Source: Strongylocentrotus droebachiensis (taxonomy: Eukaryota > Echinodermata > Echinoidea > Camarodonta > Strongylocentrotidae). Taken from it: a stretch of 64,000 bases of DNA. The notes under the pieces were generated by a model. It was given only the letters and a program-made list of their open reading frames with translations, was not told the DNA's origin and did not search any database. The translations under genes and the position numbers were made by a program. Positions 22,925-34,614 of this stretch are shown piece by piece. Within the stretch, counting starts at the first letter, position 1. The number at the start of each line of letters is the position of its first letter. Location of the stretch: NCBI GenBank assembly GCA_035222895.1, contig JAVYIG010001818.1, positions 1 through 64,000 on the forward strand. Reading direction: 5' to 3'.

Positions 22925-25900
22925 TAGTGTATTGCCAAAAACAGTGGAAGGATGACAAGGATGCCAAAATCGGCGGGGTGGAGCTACGGACTTCAAAGCA
23001 CTGCCAAACCCAGCCTTATATCGCTCTGATTTCCGACCCAGCGCTCATTGTTGCGTAACTTTCATAGCCTCCGGGTATCGAGCGGCTGTCTGAGCGTTGC
23101 TTATCAGGAGTTTGGGGGATCAATTGCAGCAAACTAAGCTTGCTTAATACCCCTGGAAGGTCGTAAAATAAAGAATCCAGTCCTTGTATCCCAAGTCCCT
23201 GCTTATACCAAATGTGTCCACAAATGGGTCCAAAATTAAATTATGTTTACTCACTTCAAACTTGTATTTTTAGGATCAGGACTAATCATATTTTTGAGAA
23301 ATACAAATTCTGGACCTTAATCTATCTCCTTATTTATTCTCCAGATATGAATACTTTGGGTTTTACAATTTTATTGTGAACTATAGCATATCTAATAACT
23401 GATATTAAACTCATTTGCTATTAACTACACCTTTAAATATGTTGGGTCTTTAAGAATATGTTTCAGAGATTATTCATGCAAATTGTTGAGTTTCTATCTT
23501 GAAAAATACAGATTTTGTATCACTTGAAAGTGAAAAATAGCTCTAAATTAGGGTTTTGACAATAACAAGTTTTTATTTCAATAGGTAAAATGCTTTTTTC
23601 TTAGGTCAAACTTATTTTATTATAACAACTGATGAAATAAGGTAAATACATGCAAAAAAAATGGGAACCAGTGCATTGCCTAATAAATTTCATATGACAC
23701 ACCACTGATGTTTCGGACGTTACACACTGTTAACATTATAACTTTATTCAAGTTAATTGCTTTTCTTTAGGTATTATTGACCTCAGTTACATTAATTGTT
23801 TGCAGAAAAATACTTCTGTAACATTTATGGAAAAAAATTGTGCAGTTTTAATTAGTTTAGCACATACATGTATACCAAGTTTGTCTTCATCGACCACTCA
23901 ATTTATGTAAGGTATATTATTCATTTCAAGAACGTGTACCGGTAGTTAAAAATGCTTATGTGAATTAACAGAGTGAAATATAAAGCTAATAGCAATTGTA
24001 GTCATCAAAACTCCTTAGAAAATTCACTTAGAAACATACTCTTTATTGCATGTTATGAACAACAGTGTGAAATGTATACTATGGTTTGTTTCGGATGTTA
24101 TACGATGTTAACATTTCAATGAGATCATCAATTTCTACAAACTCTACAATATAGATGTTTAATCAGCTTGCTAATGTTATTTGCCTTCAACTATATAGTG
24201 TGTCATTCAATAATATCACTAACACATACATGTATGTAAGCAAAACATTGACAAATCTTTTAAAAAATAAAACTATAAAAAAGTACCCCCAGTCATGTAA
24301 GTACAGTAATAAGAAATAAGTGAATTCTAATTTATGTACATCTCGAGAATGAGACATTTTAGATATGTTTTAAAATTGTGTATGTGTTAGGTTATAATAC
24401 TACTGTAGTAACAATCATCCTTTACCACTAGGAGGCTGTTTCAAACGACAACATTTTTTAATGCTCTTAAATAAGTATTTATTTATTTATTTAATTGATG
24501 ACCGATTGATGAATGGATGGATTGATTGGTTGGTTGGTTGATAGATCTTAACTCTTGCTGTGCCTATATCACAGGTGACAAACAATATACAGTGTAGGTT
24601 GAACATGTACCGTATTTGCCGGCGATAAGGCCGCAGCGCCGCACCCCCAACTTTGACATTTCGTAGAGGAAAAAAAACAAAAACGGACAGCTCATTTATA
24701 TTTCACACTACTGTAGTGTAGGGTTGCGGTTCTAACAGATAATTCCTAGCACTCTTAACACAGAGGCAGCCCAGCAAACATGTTGTAGGATTGATAACTA
24801 CTGGCTAACTGACCAGGTTTTAATGTGTAAAAGGATTACAGCATTCTATGTAGCATTCAACATACATTTCATGCAAAGTAGAATAAATCAATACATATTC
24901 ATATAGTCCCATACAAGTATAAATCAACATCACAAAGTATCTTGAATATTCAAACATAAACAAAGGGTATATATTGAATATTCATAGTATATGTAAATTA
25001 TATTATATAAGCTTGACTGCATGAGGTGAAAATTGAAACCAATGAGAGAGAGAGATAGACAGATGAAAGGATGGTGGATGAAAAGGGTTAGTGTGAATGC
25101 GGGATGACCTATTAATATGAAAGGGATGAATCATGGATATGAAGGGAGTTTCAGAAGTTCAAAATAAATCCCTACACTAGCTTATACATTTTGTATGTAT
25201 GCATACATTTGAGGAAGATTATGTTTAGGATCATTAAATAAGGTATTACTGTTAATTCCCTTTTCTTTTATATGTATGTATGTACTTTCTACACAGATTA
25301 GTTACGTGTACTGAGTGCCCTTTTTAAAAGGTATTTTCAAATGAAAATCCATATTTCCCATAATTTTTTTGAAAAACATTTTAATTTGCTTGATTTTATC
25401 TACTTTATATACCTGTATCATACCCGTGTCATGTACATGTACACTGGGTATTGCTTAAGTGGGTGATTTTGAGCTTTTGTAACCTACCAAATAGTTTAGG
25501 TTGACCATACAATCTTTGGTTATATGACATAATTTGGAACAACCTCTGTAAAAAAAAAAACGTGATGATTTGCAAACACACAGCAATGTAAATAGCAAGA
25601 CGAGAGGTTGAAAAATTGAAATTTGCTATTCTCACATCTATGATCTATCTTTGCCCCTCATATCTATCTTTGCCCCTCATTTGAACTAGTTAAAGTATGA
25701 AAATAAATGTCTGTTAACAGTTTAATGTAACATCCGAAACGTGCTAACAGCATACCAGAAAATGCTGTTAAAATGGCTGAATAATTTTTATGAGTCACTT
25801 TTATTGAGATTTGTTCTGATAAATTACAATTAAGGATATACTAAAGCAGCCAGCAATGCCTTGCACCACAAAGTGTGGCTTCAATATTTATGTTTTATAA

Positions 25901-26821
25901 GTCAATTTTGCAGAAAATTTAGATATTTTACGGAAATTTGATTTGATTTTTTGCATCATATTTCTTCATATTTTTATATTTAGATCTAAATGAAATTATC
26001 AAAATAGTGTTTTTAACAGGAGTGTGCATTGTCAAATCTTAACTTGCACATATGATCGAAAATTAGTTGATATTTGCAAACTATGTGTTAACAATCAAAT
26101 AGTGTAACGTCCGAAACACCCTTCTTGAGTTTACACACAATTATTGGATTTGAAACTCCTGATTTGTGTTTTGACTTGTGTTAAGACTTATAATAACTTA
26201 TTTCATAATGATTTATTCACTCCAGATACCCTCAAATATGGATTATCATCATTTATTTGGTATTTTTTGTTTCGGACCTTACATTTGTTTCGGACGTTAC
26301 AACTGTTAACAGAAAATTGGTTTTAACTATAAAATAGTATTGTAATGATGTATTGCAAATTTCTTTTTTTTGGTGGGTAGCTGCCATGAAATGTTTAAAA
26401 AATGTTACAAAAGATAGGTCCTGCAGTTCATATATTTTTTGCTACTTCAAATTGAAAGTTGTTTCGGACGTTACAAAATTGTTTACGGAAAATGAGACAA
26501 CTTTTTCAAATTTTGAATATATTTCTAATATAAGCGCTACTACAATTAAATTATATTTTCTTTTAATTTAATGACTTGGAGTAACTAATAAGCTTATTCA
26601 AACCATAAACAATCTCATTAAATGATTGTTCTAGTGGGTTAAATGAGGGCCTACATTGTTTACGGAAAATGTAACGTCCGAAACACCATTTTCAATTGCA
26701 CTGTGCCATCAAAATACAGGAGTTAATTCAGATTACTGTTAACTTTCTTTAAGAACCACCCGTGCTAATTAATCATCAATAGAAAAAAAACATATTGCTT
26801 GTGGGTATATATTTGTTTCAG
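22925..26821 (+). other. AT-rich stretch with scattered 16-bp motifs, probably intronic
   Basis: No exon was identified, but eight copies of a motif close to TGTTTCGGACGTTACA are scattered from 23709 to 26685 in both orientations (see findings). (TTTA)n and (GATT)n tracts lie at 24470-24535, and a MITE end at 24608-24672. It ends at the acceptor ATTTGTTTCAG before the exon at 26822. Confidence 0.5.
24608..24672 (+). mobile_element. MITE end fragment, TACCGTATTTGCCGGCG type
   Basis: Matches 56838-56917: both contain TACCGTATTTGCCGGCGATA, CAGCGCCGCA and ACTTTGACATTTCGTAGAGG before an A run. No inverse partner lies nearby, so each is one end only. Confidence 0.65.
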
Positions 26822-26978
26822 CTCCAACCAAAAAAGTATGTCAATTTTGTTACAAAATTCCGTAAACAATTGGCTGTTCAGGGATACCTCATGCACAAAA
26901 AGCAACGCTGGAATTTTTTCGTTAAGCTATGGGAGGTTAACCTAGGTCCATGCTACAAGAAAAAGTTAGATGCTGCTT
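26822..26978 (+). CDS. coding exon of an unrecognised gene
   Basis: Preceded by the acceptor TATATTTGTTTCAG and followed by GCTGCTT/GTAAGT. One open frame of 52 codons gives PKKYVNFVTKFRKQLAVQGY, then MHKKQRWNFFVKLWEVNLGP and CYKKKLDAA, strongly basic. It ends one base into a codon; an acceptor at 28875 is in the right phase. Alternatively, an 11-bp repeat (AAGAAAAAGTT at 26957 and 28826) suggests the allele before the Penelope insertion read CYKKKL then TAA, making this the original last exon. No family recognised; upstream exons not found. Confidence 0.45.
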
Positions 26979-27307
26979 GTAAGTGTCGGCTTGCATGGTG
27001 ATGTAGATATACAGTAGGTTTGCGGTTGCACCATGTGTGTGAGAGAGAGAGAGGTTTGAGGAGTCCTGAACAGGACTCTGACTCGGTAATCTTTCTTGGA
27101 GGAGTGTAGTCCTGAAAAGGACTGTTTGTTATCTGTCTTGGCATATAGTTCTCAGGAGAACTATAGCGCTTGGAGAGGATGAATGGCTCGACGTTTCGAA
27201 CAGGTTGACTATCCGTCGTCAGGAGTGGGGAATAGCTGGCGTGCGTGAGCTTAAGTCACCGGTGTGCGGACGTCAGGGAAAAATAGGTGACCGTATGTCG
27301 GCTTGAG

Positions 27308-27893
27308 TCATCGGGTGGGCATGGATGGTCGGCTGGTAATTCGTCTGACTATCCGTCTGGGCTGGAGTCTCCGGGTTGCGGACTTAGGAGAGTTTCGAGT
27401 TGATGAGTGGGGTGTGTTGTCGGCGAGACGCTGTGTGTGTCCCCGACGTAGGCGGCGTTGTAGTCTGTTGTCGTCTGCTGTGCAGTGTAGCTGCGAGGCT
27501 GGCGGCTGCTTTGAGGGTTCGGCAGGTGGCGGTGGTTGATGTACGGGTGTCTGTCGGGGTGGTGAGGGCGGTGCTGGAGGCGGTGCTGGAGGCGGTGGTG
27601 GAGGAGGAGTGACCGGGTACTTGTTGATGAGAGGTTTCCAGATGTCGTTGATGTATAGTCCTGAGTCTTGGGGCACGGTGTTGTGGCGGTGAATTTCGAT
27701 GGCTTCTCGGATTCGGCGTGTATGCCAGTGTTTCATTATGGAGATGAGATGACTGTTGTCCCATTCGATGGTGTGTTCGTGTTGCTGGGCGTGTTTGACG
27801 ATGGCGGACTTATCCCAATCGCTGAGTCTGAAGCTGGTTCTGTGCTCCTTGAGTCTTGTTTCCAGATTTCTCCCCGTTTCACCAATGTAGACT
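27308..27893 (-). pseudogene. Penelope GIY-YIG segment, left arm copy (5'-truncated)
   Basis: Minus-strand frame identical over its last 142 codons to the plus-strand copy. It starts within the nuclease domain at KVYIGETGRNLETRLKEH, so the first motif (GVY) is absent. It continues through the conserved Arg and the REAIEIH block to a proline-rich tail and stop at 27308. It cannot make a complete GIY-YIG fold. Confidence 0.8.
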
Positions 27894-28526
27894 TACCACA
27901 AGAAAGCTGGAGTCTACAAAATACCATGCGAATGTGGAAAAGTCTACATTGGTGAAACGGGGAGAAATCTGGAAACAAGACTCAAGGAGCACAGAACCAG
28001 CTTCAGACTCAGCGATTGGGATAAGTCCGCCATCGTCAAACACGCCCAGCAACACGAACACACCATCGAATGGGATAACAGTCATCTCATCTCCATAATG
28101 AAACACTGGCATACACGCCGAATCCGAGAAGCCATCGAAATTCACCGCCACAACACCGTGCCCCAAGACTCAGGACTATACATCAACGACATCTGGAAAC
28201 CTCTCATCAACAAGTACCCGGTCACTCCTCCTCCACCACCGCCTCCAGCACCGCCTCCAGCACCGCCCTCACCACCCCGACAGACACCCGTACATCAACC
28301 ACCGCCACCTGCCGAACCCTCAAAGCAGCCGCCAGCCTCGCAGCTACACTGCACAGCAGACGACAACAGACTACAACGCCGCCTACGTCGGGGACACACA
28401 CAGCGTCTCGCCGACAACACACCCCACTCATCAACTCGAAACTCTCCTAAGTCCGCAACCCGGAGACTCCAGCCCAGACGGATAGTCAGACGAATTACCA
28501 GCCGACCATCCATGCCCACCCGATGA
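27891..28526 (+). CDS. Penelope-like GIY-YIG endonuclease C-terminal region
   Basis: Open from the TAG at 27888 to the TGA at 28524. Key motifs: KKAGVYKIPCECGKVYIGET, where GVY and YIG are the two signature triads with a CxC between them as in Penelope-like elements; then GRNLETRLKEH with the catalytic Arg, a KHAQQHEHTIEWD block, and IREAIEIHRHN with the likely metal-binding Glu. After YINDIWKPLINKYPVT a long proline/alanine-rich and basic tail follows. No ATG lies before the domain and the RT is absent, so this is the 3' portion of the element's single ORF. In intact elements this domain cuts the target DNA. Confidence 0.85.
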   Translation, partial: TYHKKAGVYKIPCECGKVYIGETGRNLETRLKEHRTSFRLSDWDKSAIVKHAQQHEHTIEWDNSHLISIMKHWHTRRIREAIEIHRHNTVPQDSGLYINDIWKPLINKYPVTPPPPPPPAPPPAPPSPPRQTPVHQPPPPAEPSKQPPASQLHCTADDNRLQRRLRRGHTQRLADNTPHSSTRNSPKSATRRLQPRRIVRRITSRPSMPTR

Positions 28527-28875
28527 CTCAAGCCGACATACGGTCACCTATTTTTCCCTGACGTCCGCACACCGGTGACTTAAGCTCACGCATGCCAGCT
28601 ATTCCCCACTCCTGACGACGGATAGTCAACCTGTTCGAAACGTCGAGCCATTCATCCTCTCCAAGCGCTATAGTTCTCCTGAGAACTATATGCCAAGAAA
28701 GATAACAAACAGTCCTTTTCAGGACTACACTCCTCCAAGAAAGATTACCGAGTCAGAGTCCTGTTCAGGACTCCTCAAACCTCTCTCTCTCTCACACACA
28801 TGGTGCAACCGCAAACCTACTGTATAAGAAAAAGTTGTAACTGATTTCTAATTCTTTATCTTTGTAAAATTTCAG

Positions 28876-28913
28876 GCTGTCAAAGGGTCATTAAGCTATT
28901 TGGTCATAGTTAA
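28876..28913 (+). CDS. possible terminal exon after the Penelope insertion
   Basis: The acceptor TTTGTAAAATTTCAG precedes a segment that, joined to the leftover T of the exon ending at 26978, encodes CCQRVIKLFGHS and a TAA. AATAAA follows at 28934-28939 and again at 28951. If right, the 1.8-kb Penelope palindrome sits in the last intron. The exon is short, so chance is possible. Confidence 0.3.
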
Positions 28914-28933
28914 AAAAAACAGTGCCATAATCA

Positions 28934-28939
28934 AATAAA
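28934..28939 (+). terminator. AATAAA polyadenylation signal
   Basis: Consensus hexamer 21 bp after the proposed stop at 28913, with a second copy at 28951. It fits either model of the gene's 3' end. Confidence 0.35.
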
Positions 28940-29390
28940 TATGCTTTAGAAATAAATGGATATTGTTTCAGTTGACGGTAGGTGTTTTTATCGCTCTAAA
29001 ATTGAGGCTGCAAGAAAGGAATCACGCTTCGTGGTACCGATCGAATGCGTTCAGAAACGGAAGTGGAAATAGATCTATGACCCACTGAAGACAGAGCAAG
29101 AAAGTGCCACACAGAAGACTAAAATGTTGATCAGACTATTGCAATTAAATCGTAATACTAAAGGCATTAATTTAATTGTCAAAATATATCCACAATATAA
29201 TGGTTTACCCTTGATAGTTTGATGAAGGAAGATAAATTAAAGCTCTTGAAATAACATCGAAGTGCCTTTCGTTAGTTCTAAAAATGTGTGTATAACGGCA
29301 ATCAGAAGTTACGAGTCAAGCTTGATATGCATGTTTACATCCCTGCACCGTCATCCGACCTGATCGGAACAATAAGCATTGAACCAATTA

Positions 29391-29909
29391 AAAAACATCA
29401 CGTAAGACTTTGAGGGACTCCAATTCAACAAAATTGCCGTAAAATAGTTATTTGCTTTGACAAATAATACTATAGATATTCATAATATCTTACAGAAATA
29501 ATGATATTTCATGAGCTACGTACTCGATATCGAGTTTAGCTGGCCATCATTTTGAAATGAGACGTAGTTGTCATGCTTGCAGCGCAGTAGGCTAGCTATA
29601 GACAGAATACGGCAGCTCGCAGAGAGGGAAAAAAAATCACGTAATAGGCACGTGAATATCACGTGATCTCATGCCCGCGCTTTTTTCCTCTCTCTGCTGC
29701 ATTACTGCCCTCTACAGTCTACTGCATGACAACTACGTCTCATTTCAAAATGATGGCTAACTGAACTCGATATCGAGTACATAGCTCATTAAATATCATT
29801 ATTTCTGTAAGATATTATGACTATCTATAGTATTATTTGTCAAAGCAAATAACTATTTTACGGTAATTTTGTTGAATTGGAGTCCCTCAAAGTCTTACGT
29901 GATGTTTTT
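29391..29909. mobile_element. 519-bp foldback element
   Basis: The left arm begins AAAAACATCACGTAAGAC and the right arm ends with its inverse; the arms match through the ACTCGATATCGAGT region to a centre near 29650. Small differences and a divergent middle (A-run plus CACGTG-type words, 29620-29690) are seen. No coding capacity. The pearl-like element begins immediately at its right end, which may hide the target duplication. Confidence 0.85.
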
Positions 29910-31327
29910 ATGCCTCCGTTACAAAGTAGCCGGAGGCATTATGTTTTTGGGTTGTCCGTTCGTCCGTACGTACGTCCGTCCGTCTGTACATCCATCCTGT
30001 TTGACCGTTATCACAATATCTCAAGAACCATTTAAGATTTAAACTTAAGACTCGGGAATAGTATTTATCACCGTAGGAAGACGATCTGATTAGATTTTGG
30101 AGTACGTAGGTCTAAGGTCACAGGTCACAGAGGTCAACTTATGAAATTCCTTGTATTGAGTTTGTTAGCGCGATATCTCAAGAACCATTTGAGATTTAAA
30201 CTTCAAACTTAAGGATAGTATGTATCACTATAGGAAAACAATCTGATTACATTTTGGAGCACGTAGGTCAAAGGTCAAGGGTCATAGAGGTCAACTTATG
30301 AAATTCCATACATTGAGATTGTTATCATGATATCTCAAGAACCACTGGAGATGTAAAAACTTCAAACTTAAGGATAGTATGTATCACCATAGGAAGACGA
30401 TCTGATTAGATTTTGGAGCACGTAGGTCAAAGGTCAAGGGTCACAGAGGTCAACTTATGAAATTCCATACATTGAGATTGTTATCATAATATCTCAAGAA
30501 CCACTGGAGATTTAAACTTCAAACTTAATGATAGTGTGTATCACCATAGGAAGACAATCTGATTAGATTTTGGAGCACATAGGTCAAAGGTCAAGGGTCA
30601 CAGGGCTCATTATGTATGCAAAAACAGCTTGTGATCGCGTTATCTGAAGAACCGATTGATGGATTCCTGCCAAACTTTGGTCATGTATGTATCTTGCAAA
30701 GCCAATGAACTGATTAGATTTTGGGGTCACGAGGTCAAAGGTCACAGCGCACATTGTGTATGCAAAAACAGCTCGTGATCGCCTTATCTCAAGAACCGAT
30801 TGATGGATTCCTGCCAAACTTAGGTCATGTATGTTACTTGCAGAGCTGATGAACTGATTAGATTTTGGGGTCATGAGGTAAAGGTCAAGGTCATGCGGCT
30901 CATTATGTATGCAAAAATAGCTTGTGATCGTATTATCATTAGAACAGATTGATGGATTCCTGCCAAACTTAGATCATTTATGTATCTTGCAGAGCCAATG
31001 AATGGTTCATAAGATCAAAGGTTATGGGCTCATTATGTATGCAAAAATAGCTTGTGGACGCATTCTCATTAGAACTGACAGATGGATTACTATTTAACTC
31101 AGGAAATCTTGCAGAGCCAATGAACTGAGTAGATTTTAGGGTCATGAGGTCAAAGATCAAAGGGTCATATATGTATATGAGAAATTGCTTGTAATCACGA
31201 TATTCTGAGAACATGTTAATGGATTACATTTGAACTTGAATTTGAAAAATTTCTTCCGTTTCGGTTTGTAAAATTGCTCTATGACGGAGGCATCATTTTC
31301 GACTGCGCGCAGTCGAATTCCATCTAG
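29910..31327 (+). mobile_element. pearl/HINE-like element with tandem core
   Basis: Begins TGCCTCCGTTACAAAG, with a self-complementary GCCTCCG...CGGAGGC. A (GTCY)n tract follows (29953-29984), then a tandem core of about four 157-bp units (marked by GATTAGATTTTGGAG near 30091, 30250, 30407 and 30564) and several diverged 145-bp units. It ends with an inverse of the start (GACGGAGGCA, 31284), a perfect hairpin CGACTGCGCGCAGTCG (31300-31315) and CTAG. Subterminal inverse repeats, (GTCY)n, tandem core and 3' hairpin are the hallmarks of Helentron-derived HINE/DINE-1 and bivalve pearl elements. No protein is encoded. A truncated relative is at 40876. Confidence 0.75.
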
Positions 31328-34300
31328 TTTATTACTGAAATGTCTTTTTTAACACTTCTCATACATTACTGCACGACACTCGTGTCTAGTGCTGTGAGAA
31401 TAAGGTACTATGTGTGAGACTACGCTATAGTGTACATTTGTTTGGCGCGTGATCTGACTGGAGCTCATACATATTGTTTCGCAATTACCTCTTTATTCTT
31501 GGCTTGAACAATGACGTCACTGTTCAGTTTTCCTTCTCATTTTGAGATGGATGTAGCTACATGTATGGGGCTCAAACCAACGCAAAATTGACATAAACAT
31601 CATACTCTATCTACAATGTACCTTTGAATGTTCCGTTTGTAAAAATCTGTATTTTAAAAGATATAATCTTTTTTGTTTATATTTTCTAGTTGTTAGAAGT
31701 AAACATCTGAAATGTTAATCTCTATCAAAATTTCTTTGACTTAAGTTGGATCCCATATTTTTAGGGTCTACCTTCTGCCAATGAGAAGGATTTTAGTGAT
31801 CGAACCTCTGCGCCCTCTAGGTTTTTCTTAGTCGGTCCTGTGTGAGCGCCATGTTCTTCTGCTACCACAATTATTGGATTCAAATACGTCAAAATGTGCA
31901 AGATCGTCAACAAATGGTGAAAGACCGTTACAGATCCTTGATTAATGATTATAGGTATGTTGTGGAGTGTATAATTGTAATTTTGTTACCGGTTTATATA
32001 TATATATTTTTTTCTTTTCTTTCTGGCAATTTTCTGAATTGGACAACGAGCACACAAATCGTAGGTGTAGAACCCTTACGCCCGGAACCTAGTCCTAGAT
32101 CTACTTAGTTTACGAAATTGGTAGCTACGGCTAGGGCGTAGGGCGCGAGGCCTAGGCCCTACTTTATTACTAATAGGCACTTCAGTCACGTCACAAAACC
32201 CCCTCAGCCTGGACAACTCTTGCTAGCAGCGCGATCGCTCAAACGCGTGTACTGTATTTATGACCGTGCTATACACTCACATGCAAATCCGATCGCAATC
32301 GCAAGTGATTATTGTTTAGAACATGCAAGTGGGCCTGTAAAATTCAAGTCTAATAACATGACGTTTTAAAGATTGCTTATTAAAAGATTATTAGTAAAGA
32401 GTTTGCGATCGAGCAACATGAAATGAAGACACTGAAATGTACATTTTAATGGAAAAGAAACCATAAACAAAAAAAAACACAAGAGACTTCAAATCCATGG
32501 GCAGTATTTATAGCTTTTCTGTACCTCTGCTGGAGCATAAACAACGCATTCGCATGATACATATACATTGAAGTAGCTAGTGCTGTATTAAGTCAGGTGC
32601 CATTTTCGGGTTAGGTTCGGCAGAGATCGGCAACATTTTACCCAAACTTTGGTTCGGTTCGGGGTTCGGTAATATAATAGCAAGCAGCGTTATAGCTACA
32701 GTGGTTGGCACTAGGCAGGCTGGGCGGGCCCGACTAGCATGATGGACTTCCGCCCACCACTCCTGATGAAAAACACTACTTCTGACCGTCAAGAATTTCA
32801 CATTAAAAACTGCTTTAAACATAAGCATTAGTGAAGAAAAGTAGTTCTTACATTCGTATTTCCTTCTTTAATCACGTTTTATTTGCAATTTTACAAGAAT
32901 CATGTTTTCAATTCGACAATAAATGAATATTTTTTGAGATTAGGGAAGTGTTATTGTCTACTGTTACGATTCATGAAAGCTGCCATATTGAATTAACCGA
33001 TGTATATAATACACAGAGAAAGTAGCCCAGGCTTGATCGATTACTGTTCTTATAAATTTTAATTTTTAGTTGGGGAAAATACCCCCCAAAATCGTAATTC
33101 TCCAGAATAAATAAATAAATAAAAATACTATAATATGTATTTATTTCATTTTTTATATACCGGTAGTTCAATTTGACCGAAAGAGTTACAATAATAAAAA
33201 TATTGTTGTTTTTTATTGATTGGGTTTGGGCCGAACTTGTTTTGATCAGCGCCCTACTACACACATGTAGTCGTGTTTATAGCTTGCGATCGCGAGATGC
33301 AGAGGTCAGGATTTGAGATTAAAATGGCGTCGGTGAAGTCAGCCCACCACTGGAGATGCATAAATCACAAAGAAGGAAAATGGGGAAAAAGTAAATTTAG
33401 ATCAAGCAATCATGACATGAAAATTAGGTACAAATTGACAAGTTAAATAGCTTGCGAAAACGTTAACATTTTTCTGTCGAATGTCCGAACCAGGCCTTTG
33501 CATTCGGTTTGGCTACAGCACTCAGTAAAAAGCAGGAATTCTAGCTTTCATACATGTGTACATGTATATCTATACAAAAAAAAAATCAATCTTCAACTAC
33601 AATTTTGTTCTGAATAGGAACTTGATGTTTTTTTCAAAGGTTGATTCACACCTTAATAAGCACAAAGTTCACTGCTGCACAGTGACGTCATGCACGTATC
33701 TACGCTTGTAGTGCGATCGACAGTGTACCATATTTTATGCACACGTTCCTTGCACTGTGTATGCTGCAATATATAGCAAGTTAGTTGCACGTATGATTTA
33801 AAACCAAGCTTAATGTTTGCTCAAAACAAATGTTAATTTGCAAACCAGAACACTGTTCATTATTAAAGCTGGTTTAGACACGGAGGGCCAAGTGGGATTG
33901 ACCAATTAAACTGAAGGAATGAGAATTATGATCAATCACCTGTGATGTAATTTTATACTTATTCTTTATCTTTATCTTTAATTTCATTTCATTTTAAAAA
34001 TAAATTACACCTTGTACAAATTTTGAACTAGCATACAAGCTAGCCTTCAAAAAGTAGCGTAATGTACATGTTCATGTACACTGTACATTGCAGGCTGAAT
34101 TAATACTTGATTACAATGGAAACTTTTTGTAAATTAATTCATAATCAAATGTAGTTTCATTACATGTACTAAAAGTAGAGTAGAGTGAATTGTCAAACAA
34201 ACAATACTCTGCACTTAATGCATGTAGAAACCATTTTTTTTCTTCACTTCTTCATGTGTAGAGTAGTAACAGTGGTATCCCACAAAGGAAACATTGGTCT

Positions 34301-34610
34301 GTTTACATGCAGGATTACAATTTACCTCTAAGTTTGTTTGTGTGGATAACTTGAAAGAAGAAAGGCTTGCCATGGCCACACCCACATTGTGTATGACCTG
34401 ATTTCTGCTCTGCTCTTCTACATGTACATTTACATGTATGACTAGGGTCATTTGTTATTGTAATTACAAAATTTATATTCATTTCTTTTCAAGCATAATT
34501 GATTTTGGAGCCACTGAAGGTCAGTTTGGTGTATTAGTTGAAAACGCCCACATGTTTTGATAATAGATGATTTCGCCCAAAATTTTGCTTTAAGTACGTT
34601 TTTTGCACAC
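31328..34610. other. mostly no gene; two weak exon candidates
   Basis: Apart from the candidate first exon at 31851, nothing is firmly supported. A 39-codon ORF starts at the ATGGCGTCG at 33325 and also contains a GTAAAT donor-like site, but has no partner. TA and AAAT simple repeats are frequent. Confidence 0.4.
31851..31954 (+). CDS. candidate first coding exon
   Basis: ATG in the context GAGCGCCATGTTC opens a 34-codon frame, MFFCYHNYWIQIRQNVQDRQ then QMVKDRYRSLINDY, and reaches TATAG/GTATGT, a fair donor. Upstream DNA is more GC-rich, as near promoters. No acceptor-linked exon was identified downstream and no family is recognised. Confidence 0.25.
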
Positions 34611-34614
34611 TTAA

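Larger units (their letters stand above)
27008..28826. mobile_element. Penelope-like element, head-to-head inverted duplicate
   Basis: Two arms of exactly 887 bp (27008-27894 and 27940-28826) are inverse copies with only a couple of substitutions seen (for example at about 27241 and 27758), around a 45-bp spacer. Each arm carries the GIY-YIG endonuclease region and 3' part of a Penelope-like retroelement; the reverse transcriptase is missing from both. Only the right copy has the start of the nuclease domain, supplied by the spacer. The arms end in CTCTC/GAGAG and TACAGTAGG. The near identity implies a recent event, such as template switching during retrotransposition. AAGAAAAAGTT abuts the right end and lies 40 bp before the left end. 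Confidence 0.9.

Noticed and set aside
27300-28531. Opposite-strand and overlapping frames in the Penelope arms (70-126 codons)
   Set aside because: Shadows of the endonuclease frame produced by its GC-rich proline codons and by the palindrome.
28573-28680. Hammerhead-ribozyme-like CTGACGA ... CGAAAC in the Penelope 3' part (28612-28645, mirrored on the left)
   Set aside because: CUGANGA and GAAA boxes are present, and Penelope-like elements often carry such ribozymes, but the bases adjoining the boxes do not pair to form stem II (C opposite C) and no convincing stem I was found. A covariance-model search would settle it.
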